Shown here one piece after another: positions 23,813 to 31,590 of a DNA stretch of 35,327 bases (position 1 is its first letter; each line of letters opens with the position of its first letter). The notes under the pieces are model-generated. The model ran no database searches, was not told where the DNA came from, and saw only the letters and a list, made by a program, of their open reading frames with translations. Made by a program: the position numbers and the translations under genes. This stretch comes from a bacterium (GTDB taxonomy: Bacteria > Verrucomicrobiota > Verrucomicrobiia > Opitutales > Opitutaceae). The stretch is from NCBI GenBank assembly GCA_010027235.1, contig RGVP01000007.1, forward strand, positions 1 to 35,327. Direction: 5' to 3'.

Positions 23813-26800
23813 GCGGCGGTGAGGGCCAGGGCGGCTCGCGGGGTTACGTTACGGTAGATTTCCAGCAGGCGACCGACGACCGCATCGGCTTCGCAAAGCT
23901 CGGTGAGTCGCTTGGAAAGGGTCTGGCGTTGGGCGGCGTTTTGCGGGTGGGCACGGTGCGCGGTGAGCACGGCGTTTCGAATAGAGGTGACGTCGGCTGG
24001 GTTGCAGTAGTGAGCAACAGAGCCGAACAGTTCCTGTTCGGCAGGGCGTTGGGAGACTACAACCGAACAACCGGCGATGGCGGCGGCCATAGAGGGTGCG
24101 AGGCGGCAATCCTGCCAGCTCGGGGTGGCGTGCACGCGGGCCGCATGGTAGGCAGAGGCGAGCTGGTCGGTTTCTAGTTGCTCAATGAACAGGGTTTCGG
24201 GTGTCGCGTAGCGTCGGCAGAGCTCGGTGTAGTCGCTATTGCGCCACCGGCCAACGAGCACGACAGGCAGGCCGGTGCCGCGCATGGCCTGAAGGAGCAG
24301 CAGTTGGTTTTTTTGAGGATCGAGGTCTCCGACGCACAGGACAAAATCACGTGCGGCACATCGGGCTTGAAACCACTCGGCGGAGGCGGCGCGCAGGGCC
24401 GTTACGGGCAAGGGTGGCGTCAGCAGGGTATGCGGACGTTGCACGCCGAGTTCGCGGCGCAAGTCGGCCTCCTCCGCGGCGGTAAAAGGCAGGAGGTGGT
24501 CAACGAGCTGGAGAATGCGTTGTTGGCAGGTCTCTTGCGCGGTGCGGTAGAGGTGGACGCCCCGCGGGGTGGGGCGAGCCTCGCCGGAGACAGGCGTGAT
24601 GCCTCGTGAGAGGGTGCGGAGGGCCTGTTCGATCTGGACCTGCGTCTGGCCAGATGCAAAAATTTCTTGGATGGCGGCTACACTCCAAGTGGTCTCCCGT
24701 TTATCCTCATACACCGGGGTGAGGAGGATGGGTAAGGCGGGGGCGGCGACGCGGAGAGCATTCACCTGAGACAGGGTTTGGTAGGGGAAGCCGATATTCC
24801 ATACGTGGGCGAGGTCGAAGCCGGAAGGATCAGGACGAGCCACGCTCGCGATCTCAACTTCGACGCCTCTGGCGCGCAGGGCATCGACGGTGGCGTGCAT
24901 GAGGCCAAGGTCGTCGTCTGGCAGGCGGGGTTGGAAGGCGTTCACCATTAGCACACGTAGGGTGTTGGGTGCCCGTGGGGTGACCGGAGCGCGGGGTGCC
25001 GGAATGGCTGGAGCTGCGGCGGGGCGTGCGGCGAGGTCGGTCAGCACGGGATCTTCCGGGGCTAGGTGGAGACCGCGGCGGGCGGCGGCATGAGCCTGAT
25101 CGACGTAACCGAGCCGGTGATAAGCGTCGGATAGTCCGGCGAAGGCCTCGGGTCGGGTTGGGTGGAAGTTAACCGTGGTCAGGAACACGTCGAGGGCGTC
25201 CATGAAGAAGCCCTTGGCGAGTAACTGGCGTCCACGCTCGAGGTGGGCTCCGGCGAAATTGAGAATTGACCCGTCGGCGCCGTCTGGGGCCGCGAGTGAG
25301 AGGTAGAGATCATCGAGGACCTTGCGGTGGCCTACGCCGAGGGGTGCGGCTTGGCGCGGGAATTCGGCGGGACGGGGGCCGGTGGCAAGCCAGGCGGAGG
25401 TGTCGCCGTCGTCGGGCAAGTAGCGGCCCTCGCGGGAAAGCACGATCGCAGAGTCCAGGCGCTCGAAGATGTCACGGCCCCATTTTCCATACATTTTGGA
25501 ACCGTTGGCGGAGGCGCTGGCGAGCCCGGCGAAGGAGCGGTCGAGCCCGGTGCTGATTTTGTGCACTACGTGGGTGCGGCCGTCATAGAGCACCTCGTAG
25601 CCGGCATGGATCAGGGCGAAATTGTGGTCGATGTCGTCGTATTGAGTCGGGCTGTAGCGGATATCGAACAGGCCGCAACGCTTGAAAGTATCGCGCCGGT
25701 AGAGAATGCAGCAACCGTGAATGGCGGCGACGCGGGCGAGGTAGTCTGCTTGGCCGAGATTGGGTTCGTCGCGGTAGTTGTAGCCGTTCGGGTAGCTGTG
25801 GGGACAGGCCCACTGGAGAGTGCGGGCAGGGTTGTCGTTGATCGTCTTCGTGCCCACGCAGCCAGCGAAGGGGCGGCGGCGTAGGTCTTCGACGAAGGCC
25901 TTGAGCCAACCGGGTTCGAGGGCGATGTCATCGTCCAGCCGCGCAACCAGTTCGGCCGAGCCAGCGAGGATCGCGGCGTTGATGCCGGCGGCGACGCCGG
26001 TATTGAGTGGCAGGGTAATGGCGTGGAGAGCGAAGGGGTAGGTGGCGGCGAGGGCGGCGAGGTATTCGCCGGTGCCGTCTGTGCTGCCGTTGTCGGCGAC
26101 GTAGACTCGGACCTTATCGGCTGGGTAATCGGTGGCAGCTAGGGTTTCGAGGGTGCGCTTTAGGAGTTTTAACGAATTCCACGTGACCAGGGCGCAATCC
26201 ACCGGCGGGAACTCCTCGGCGCTCTGGTAACGCAGGGGTTCGCCGATTCGCCAGCCGATCTCGGTATGGCCGTGGAGCCGACGGATCTCATTCAAGTCAG
26301 GGTAATAAGGATTCCAGCCCCATTTGGCCTCCCACTGCGTGGCCTGCACCTGGCTGGCAGTTTCCTTAAGGTGGCCTGTGATCTGGTGAAGCGGTTTTTC
26401 GGAGCCGGCGACTTTCGGGGCGAAGGCGGGACCGGCGCAGCGGGTGTAGTGGACGGCGCGGACGGCGGGTTGGACAAAAACCTTGTATCCGCGGTGGCGG
26501 GCGCCGATGCAGAAATCGTCATCTTCCAGCCAAGCCGGTCCATAGCGTTCATCGAGGCTGCCGACGGCGTCGAGCGCAGCCCGCCGGTAGTAGGCGAGGG
26601 CGCCGGCGGCAGAGTCGACCTCAACGACCGCGCCGGCGGGACCGTCGGCGAGGTAGGCCCGGAGGTTGCAGTGGCGTGGATGGAGGCCGAGGCCGGTGAT
26701 GAGGCTGCGGCCTTCGGATTGGATGCGACCGTCAGGATAAACTAGCCGGGCACCTATCACGCCGGCGGCGGGGCGGCTGGTCGTAATCTCCGCGAGCTGG

Positions 26801-27105
26801 GCGAGCCAACGAGGGGTTTCCACGATTACGTCGGCGTGGAGGCGCACCACGTCGCGGCCGGCGGCGAGGGGGTGCGCGAAGCCGGTGTTCAAGGCACGAG
26901 CGACGCCGCCGCGGGTGGGCAGGTGGAGAATAGTTAGGGCGGGGAAGGCGGCGCGGAGCGCGGCGGGGCCGCCGTCGGTGGACGCATCGTCGACCACGAG
27001 CACGTTGACGTCGTCTAGGCCGGGGTCGAGCAGCGCGGCGCGCACGCAGGCGAGGAGGGTGGGGGCGTCGTTGTGGACTGGGATAACTAAGGTGACGGCG
27101 GGCAT
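23809..27105 (-). CDS. Trifunctional glycosyltransferase fusion GT2-GT2-TPR-GT4
   Basis: The 1098-residue protein combines three putative catalytic units. Residues 1-220 are a GT2 domain (VTLVIPVHNDAPTL, VVDDASTDGG, LHADV in place of DXD, WLEDDDF). Residues 302-520 are a second GT2 domain (CALVTWNSLKLLKRT, VADNGSTDGTGEYL, RLDDDI, YDDIDHN). Residues about 620-690 are a TPR-like helical pair (AFAGLSDAYHRLGYVDQAHA), then a Pro/Ala-rich linker. Residues 715-1090 are a GT4/GT-B domain (RVLMVNAFQPRLPDD, LCVGDLDPQKNQLLLLQAM). It is probably cytoplasmic and builds consecutive linkages. It shares overlaps or short gaps with both neighbours. The sugars added are unknown; UDP-galactofuranose is a candidate donor because the mutase is adjacent. 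Confidence 0.9.
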   Translation of the reverse strand: MPAVTLVIPVHNDAPTLLACVRAALLDPGLDDVNVLVVDDASTDGGPAALRAAFPALTILHLPTRGGVARALNTGFAHPLAAGRDVVRLHADVIVETPRWLAQLAEITTSRPAAGVIGARLVYPDGRIQSEGRSLITGLGLHPRHCNLRAYLADGPAGAVVEVDSAAGALAYYRRAALDAVGSLDERYGPAWLEDDDFCIGARHRGYKVFVQPAVRAVHYTRCAGPAFAPKVAGSEKPLHQITGHLKETASQVQATQWEAKWGWNPYYPDLNEIRRLHGHTEIGWRIGEPLRYQSAEEFPPVDCALVTWNSLKLLKRTLETLAATDYPADKVRVYVADNGSTDGTGEYLAALAATYPFALHAITLPLNTGVAAGINAAILAGSAELVARLDDDIALEPGWLKAFVEDLRRRPFAGCVGTKTINDNPARTLQWACPHSYPNGYNYRDEPNLGQADYLARVAAIHGCCILYRRDTFKRCGLFDIRYSPTQYDDIDHNFALIHAGYEVLYDGRTHVVHKISTGLDRSFAGLASASANGSKMYGKWGRDIFERLDSAIVLSREGRYLPDDGDTSAWLATGPRPAEFPRQAAPLGVGHRKVLDDLYLSLAAPDGADGSILNFAGAHLERGRQLLAKGFFMDALDVFLTTVNFHPTRPEAFAGLSDAYHRLGYVDQAHAAARRGLHLAPEDPVLTDLAARPAAAPAIPAPRAPVTPRAPNTLRVLMVNAFQPRLPDDDLGLMHATVDALRARGVEVEIASVARPDPSGFDLAHVWNIGFPYQTLSQVNALRVAAPALPILLTPVYEDKRETTWSVAAIQEIFASGQTQVQIEQALRTLSRGITPVSGEARPTPRGVHLYRTAQETCQQRILQLVDHLLPFTAAEEADLRRELGVQRPHTLLTPPLPVTALRAASAEWFQARCAARDFVLCVGDLDPQKNQLLLLQAMRGTGLPVVLVGRWRNSDYTELCRRYATPETLFIEQLETDQLASAYHAARVHATPSWQDCRLAPSMAAAIAGCSVVVSQRPAEQELFGSVAHYCNPADVTSIRNAVLTAHRAHPQNAAQRQTLSKRLTELCEADAVVGRLLEIYRNVTPRAALALTAA

Positions 27106-27132
27106 GGGCGCGGTTTTTCCAGGGCTGTTATT

Positions 27133-28290
27133 TTAGGCGGCGGAGCGATCGGCGCGGATGGTCTCGAAGAGGTCGAGGGCGGCGTCTACGATCTGGTCCA
27201 TGTTCAGGTAGCGGTAGGTCGCTAGGCGGCCGGCGAAGTAGGTGTTTTTCTCATTCCGAGCGATTTCGGCGTAGGCGGAGTAGGCGCGTTTCGATTCCTC
27301 GGTTGGAACCGGGTAGTAGGCCTCGCCGCCGCGCACGTAGTCGGCGGGGTATTCGCGCACGATGGTGGTATTGGTGCAGAGCTGACCGGTGGCGTGTTTC
27401 ACCTCCACGATGCGGGTGAAATCAAACTCGTTAGGATAATTTACCTGAAGGGCGGGCTGCCAGAAACCCGGGTGGCCGGAGATGGCTTCCCGTTCCTTGA
27501 GTTGTTCGGGGGTGAAGCTCTCGGGTTCGAAGCGGAGGGATCGGTAGGGCAGGACACCGGCGCGGTAATCGTAGAACTCGTCGATCGCTCCGGTGTAGAT
27601 CAGTTTCGTGTGGCCAACCGTATTCATGACCTCGCGGTAGTCGGCCCGCAGCAGCACGTGAACGCGGGGTGAGGCGGCGAGGATGCGCTCGAACATCCGT
27701 GTGTAACCGGCGGAGGGGAGGGCTTGGAACTTTTCGCGCAGGTAGGCGTCGTCGCGGTTGGTGCGGAGGGGGATGCGGGCGCAGACGGAGGCGTCGAGTT
27801 CGGCGGGGGACTTGCGCCATTGTTTCTGGGTGTAGCCCTTAAAAAACTTCTCGTAGAGTTCCCAACCGATCTGGGAGATGATCACCTCCTCGGAGTTGGC
27901 GGGATTGGCGATAGGCACGCGGACTTTTTCCAGATGGGCCTTGAACTCCTCCTCGGTAGAGGGGCGGCCAATCATCTGCTCGAAGGTGTTCAGGTTGACC
28001 GGGAATTTCCAATAGCGTTGCCGAGTCCAGGAGAGGATCTGGTAGTTGACCGGTCGCCAGGAGGTAAAGCGCGACAGGTAATCGAGCACGCGGGCGCTAT
28101 CGGTGCGGAAGTAGTGCGGGCCGTATTTATGCACTAGGACACCGTGGTCGTCGTATTCGTCGGCGGCGTTGCCCCCAAGGTGGGCGCGGCGGTCCACTAC
28201 GAGGCAAGACGCCCCGAGTTCATTCGAGAGGCGTTCGGCGAGCACGAGGCCGGAGAAGCCGGCGCCGACGATGAGGTAGTCGTAGTGCAT
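27133..28290 (-). CDS. glf: UDP-galactopyranose mutase
   Basis: The 385-residue flavoenzyme has the normal length and converts UDP-galactopyranose to UDP-galactofuranose. The N-terminal FAD motif is LIVGAGFSGLVLAERLSNE. RAHLGGNAADEYDD, HKYGPHYFRTDSARVLDYL, FFKGYTQKQWRKSP and IPLRTNRDDAYL match the Glf active-site and substrate segments, and the late YFAGRLATYRYLNMDQIV is highly characteristic. I chose the ATG at 28290, directly before the first strand (MHYDYLIVGAG). Longer readings add an Arg-rich leader that lies inside the upstream gene. It implies a galactofuranose-containing surface glycan. Confidence 0.95.
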   Translation of the reverse strand: MHYDYLIVGAGFSGLVLAERLSNELGASCLVVDRRAHLGGNAADEYDDHGVLVHKYGPHYFRTDSARVLDYLSRFTSWRPVNYQILSWTRQRYWKFPVNLNTFEQMIGRPSTEEEFKAHLEKVRVPIANPANSEEVIISQIGWELYEKFFKGYTQKQWRKSPAELDASVCARIPLRTNRDDAYLREKFQALPSAGYTRMFERILAASPRVHVLLRADYREVMNTVGHTKLIYTGAIDEFYDYRAGVLPYRSLRFEPESFTPEQLKEREAISGHPGFWQPALQVNYPNEFDFTRIVEVKHATGQLCTNTTIVREYPADYVRGGEAYYPVPTEESKRAYSAYAEIARNEKNTYFAGRLATYRYLNMDQIVDAALDLFETIRADRSAA

Positions 28291-28310
28291 GGTGGAAGCG
28301 GTAGAGGGGT

Positions 28311-30332
28311 TCAGGCTGCGATGCGGGCCCGCAGGGCGGGGATGCGCTCGTCCCCGGGTCGTAGCTCGGCGGCGAGGGCGAGGGCCTCGCGGGCGAAATC
28401 CAGCGAGCCGACGTCGGCGGCGAGTTCGCAGATAACGATCCAAGCGGCGGCGTTTTGGTCATCCAAGCGCAGGCTGGCTTCGAGTGACTCCAGAGCTGAC
28501 TTAGGCTGGCCGGCGGCCCGGTAGGCGAGCGCGAGGTCAAACCAAAGGGTGGCGTCGCCGCCGGCGCGCTGCAGAGCGGAGAGCAGGCAGGCAATCGCCC
28601 GCTCGGCGCGACCGCGCGCGATCAAGACGCGACCTTCTGCCTGCAGGTCGCCCGGATGGGGCGAGTGCGGCGAGCTGGAGCGCACGGGTGAGCGTGTGCG
28701 GCGAAAACGGGCGGAGCCCACTGTGATCAACTCGTCCCAAGCGGCTTCAAGTAGAGCGGTAAAATCTTGGGCAGCGCCATAGACGTCGGCGTAGGCGGGA
28801 AGCTGGGCGTGGGCGGATGCGATTCGTTCGCGGTAGCCCTCAGGGCAGGCCAGGCAAGCGGCGAGCATGCGGTGCCAATCTTCATCAGATGCAGTGAGGT
28901 CGGCGGCCAGACCGGCTACCCGGAACAGGGCGGCGGCGGGCGAAGTGCTGAGCGAGACGACAGGGGTGCCCGACTCGAACGCGAGAGCGGCGGCGAAAGG
29001 CGTAGGATCGAGGCACACGTCGGCCAGCGCGGCGAGCCGTGGCAGGTCAATAAAGCCGTCCGCGAGGTTTACCGGATGGATACGGTGGCTTTGCACTTCT
29101 GCTTGAGCAAAGTGACTTAAAAGTTGCTCGCGGACGGGTTCTGATTCGTGGGTTTCGACGGCTAGGATGAGTTCAGCCGTGGGGTGTTCAGCGAGCGCGC
29201 GGGTCCAGCGGGCCAAGGCCGAAGGGCTGGGTGCAGAGGCGGGCAGAAGAGCAAAGAGCAGCGGGGAGTTTTGCGGCAGGCCGAGCTGCGCGCGACCGAT
29301 CTCCGAGGCCTCCACGCGGTGGAGGACGGACAGGTCAAAGGCGTTGATGGTGGCGGGTAACAGCGCGAGGCGTTCGGAGCCGTCGATGTGTCGGTCTAGG
29401 TCCGCTGCGCCGGCCAAGCGCAGGTCTAGGGCGGGCAGACCGCTGGTGTGCGCCTCGCCGATGTCAACCAGCTGGAGCGGGGCGATGCGGTGCAAACCGA
29501 GCCAGGCCACAGGGGCGACGTGGCCGGAGAGATCGTCCGAGAAAACCAAGACGTCTAACTTTTCGGCCCGCAGGGTTTCAATTTGTTGGGCAAAGGAAGT
29601 TGGCAACAGCCGGATGTCTCTTTCGGGCCCGGTGAAGACCGGATCGGAGCCCAGAATATCTGAGGTGAAGAGCACGGCCTGGATGCGCTCGGCATCCAAG
29701 TGTGAGAGGCGGGCAAGGAGGCGGCAACCGGCGGCGTCTAGAATGTGGCGCTGGCGGATAAAACCGACGCGGAGAGGGCGCTCGTGCCGGTTGCGCGGAG
29801 CTGGGGTTTGTGGTGCGGCGGCGCGACCGTGAAGGCGGGAAAGGATACGGGCGCGGGCGGATTGCAAGGCATGGAGTTGCTCAGCAGGCAAGCGGTCCAG
29901 AGCGGAAAAGTCCGCCCGTGAGTAGGCGGCCGAAGCCGCGAGGACGGCGGGTGCCGCGAGATTGCGATCCATCCAGTCGGCAATCTCGGTTACCCGGCGG
30001 ACCAGTTGCCGGGCGAGCGCGTTGCTCTCAACCAGATCGGTCGCGCGTTTGGGCCTGGCGAGCAGCCAATCCACGTAATCGCCCCAGTGGGCGTCAGGGA
30101 CGTCCGCCAAAGGCGGGGCTTCAGGTAGGGTCCAAGCGGGGACGAGCAGAGCGGCGGCGGTCACTCCTGGCCATCCATGTTCTAGTTGGTCACGGGCGGC
30201 GGCGAGGTCGGCGGGCGCGACGGTTGAGGTGCCCTCACGGGCCCGGCGCGCGGCCTCGGCAAAGGAGATGCGGATAGACTCTCCCGAGGTCGGGACCAAA
30301 ACGGGCGTGGCAAGAGTTTCAGGCAAAAGCAT
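28311..30332 (-). CDS. O-GlcNAc-transferase/SPINDLY-like protein with C-terminal TPRs
   Basis: The 673-residue protein has an N-terminal helical region (1-180), a GT41-like GT-B region (about 185-535) and TPR-like repeats at about 563-673 (AIACLLSALQRAGGDATLWF, DLALAYRAAGQPKSALESLE). In the GT region, GEAHTSGLPALDLRLAG resembles the family segment with PGTSGLPxxDY, and ADVCLDPTPFAAALAFESGT resembles the UDP-binding DTFP region, so donor-site motifs are present but degenerate. The usual OGT order is TPRs first; here they follow. Relatives glycosylate Ser/Thr of proteins. It is first in the minus-strand cluster, 20 bases ahead of glf. Protein glycosylation is inferred. Confidence 0.78.
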   Translation of the reverse strand: MLLPETLATPVLVPTSGESIRISFAEAARRAREGTSTVAPADLAAARDQLEHGWPGVTAAALLVPAWTLPEAPPLADVPDAHWGDYVDWLLARPKRATDLVESNALARQLVRRVTEIADWMDRNLAAPAVLAASAAYSRADFSALDRLPAEQLHALQSARARILSRLHGRAAAPQTPAPRNRHERPLRVGFIRQRHILDAAGCRLLARLSHLDAERIQAVLFTSDILGSDPVFTGPERDIRLLPTSFAQQIETLRAEKLDVLVFSDDLSGHVAPVAWLGLHRIAPLQLVDIGEAHTSGLPALDLRLAGAADLDRHIDGSERLALLPATINAFDLSVLHRVEASEIGRAQLGLPQNSPLLFALLPASAPSPSALARWTRALAEHPTAELILAVETHESEPVREQLLSHFAQAEVQSHRIHPVNLADGFIDLPRLAALADVCLDPTPFAAALAFESGTPVVSLSTSPAAALFRVAGLAADLTASDEDWHRMLAACLACPEGYRERIASAHAQLPAYADVYGAAQDFTALLEAAWDELITVGSARFRRTRSPVRSSSPHSPHPGDLQAEGRVLIARGRAERAIACLLSALQRAGGDATLWFDLALAYRAAGQPKSALESLEASLRLDDQNAAAWIVICELAADVGSLDFAREALALAAELRPGDERIPALRARIAA

Positions 30333-30678
30333 GGCGAGACCGCATGCAGTGTTTGCGCCAGAAGATTATACAATTACTTAAAACTCTTTTATATAATTAG
30401 ATAAAAAATTATTTTTTGCGCTTAACGAGCTTAATCAACTTTTTTCCAAGGTTCCAGATCTGCCCGGCAGAAAATTCCAGCCGGGTGGATTTATGCCCGT
30501 GGCTAAGCTTAGCGGATTTTAAGCCGGCATGGCTTGGGTTGGGGTATTCTTCCAGCCGCTCATATTAGTAGATGGGCCTATTTTGGCGCGATTTTTGATC
30601 GCTCACTAAACTAGAGGGCACGCTGTGTCGTTTTAATCGTGTCATCGTCACGCCCTTCCTCCTTACCCACCCGTCTCC
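30333..30678. other. Divergent intergenic region with AT-rich island
   Basis: These 346 bases separate the minus-strand glycan cluster from the plus-strand HDOD gene. Bases 30360-30420 are strikingly AT-rich and hold the candidate promoter listed above. The remainder has normal composition with a few weak hairpins, for example TCTGC-CCG-GCAGA near 30468 and GCGAT/ATCGC at 30588-30602. I saw no tRNA, riboswitch or intact small gene. Confidence 0.6.
30359..30400 (-). promoter_or_regulatory. Candidate promoter of the glycan cluster
   Basis: On the minus strand a perfect TATAAT (plus-strand ATTATA at 30366-30371) preceded by TG lies in a 60-base AT island, about 34 bases before the first start codon of the cluster. 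No convincing TTGACA lies 16-18 bases upstream, so this would rely on the near-extended -10 context. Confidence 0.4.
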
Positions 30679-31590
30679 ATGAACAGCCAACCGGCGTCAG
30701 AGAGTTCCTACTTAAACGAGGAGGTAAAGCAGCGCATTGAGCGCTGCCCTAAGCTTGCTTCTTTAGATAGCATCAATCGCAAGCTGGCCGGTCTGGTTAA
30801 TTCCGACCACAGTTATACCGCGCAGATCGCCGAGACGATCCGGCGCGATCCGTCTTTGACCGCCCGCTTGTTGCGCATGGTGAACAGCGTTTATTTCGGC
30901 CTCAGCGCCAAGGTGAATAATATCGAGGAGGCGGTGCTTTATCTGGGAATGCGGCAAATCAAAGAATTGTCGATGGCGACTCCAGTTATCGATGATATGG
31001 AGCGCATGAGCTCCAGTTCCGTGCGTTTGCCGTGGCGCGAGCTTTGGCAGCACTCGATCGGCACTGCGATCATGACCCGCAAAATCTTAGGGACAACCAA
31101 CCTGATGATTGATGATGACACCGATTACATCATCGGGCTGCTGCACAATGTGGGCAAGGTGGTCATGGCGATGGCGTGGCCGGATGTTTTTAAACAGCTC
31201 GTGAACAAGCCCCACGCCAGCCCCGCGGCGGTCTGCACGGCCGAGTGCATGGCGATCGGCTGGGATCATGCCCAAGTGGGAGGGTATTATCTGGAGCGTC
31301 ATCATTTGCCTCCGGAGATTGTGCAGGCGATCCTTCATCATGCGCATCCGCATGATGCCGGGGATTATGCAATGTATGCCGCGGCCATTCAAGTTGGCGA
31401 TCTGATCGTGCGTGAAGCGGGCATCCCGAGTGGGTTTGAGAAGGTTCCCGCTCTTCCGCGCGGGGCTTGGCGCGAAACGGATGGCTGGAAAATTCTTTTC
31501 CCTGACAATGAAAAGGAGGAGGCCGCTGCCTCAGCTTCCTTGGTGGAGTTTTCTGCGAATCTGCCGGCGATGTTAAGGGGAATGGTGTGA
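30679..31590 (+). CDS. HDOD domain protein
   Basis: The 303-residue protein is an HDOD (metal-dependent-hydrolase-related output) domain through most of its length. IAETIRRDPSLTARLLRMVNSVYFGL and NNIEEAVLYLGMRQIKELSM are the classical helices. The HD-like GLLHNVGKVV segment has His156-Asn157 where HD hydrolases have His-Asp, in keeping with a non-catalytic regulatory role. HDOD proteins act in signalling, often with two-component systems or c-di-GMP circuits. The stop overlaps the following hybrid kinase gene (TGATG), so the two probably form one signalling unit. Confidence 0.9.
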   Translation: MNSQPASESSYLNEEVKQRIERCPKLASLDSINRKLAGLVNSDHSYTAQIAETIRRDPSLTARLLRMVNSVYFGLSAKVNNIEEAVLYLGMRQIKELSMATPVIDDMERMSSSSVRLPWRELWQHSIGTAIMTRKILGTTNLMIDDDTDYIIGLLHNVGKVVMAMAWPDVFKQLVNKPHASPAAVCTAECMAIGWDHAQVGGYYLERHHLPPEIVQAILHHAHPHDAGDYAMYAAAIQVGDLIVREAGIPSGFEKVPALPRGAWRETDGWKILFPDNEKEEAAASASLVEFSANLPAMLRGMV

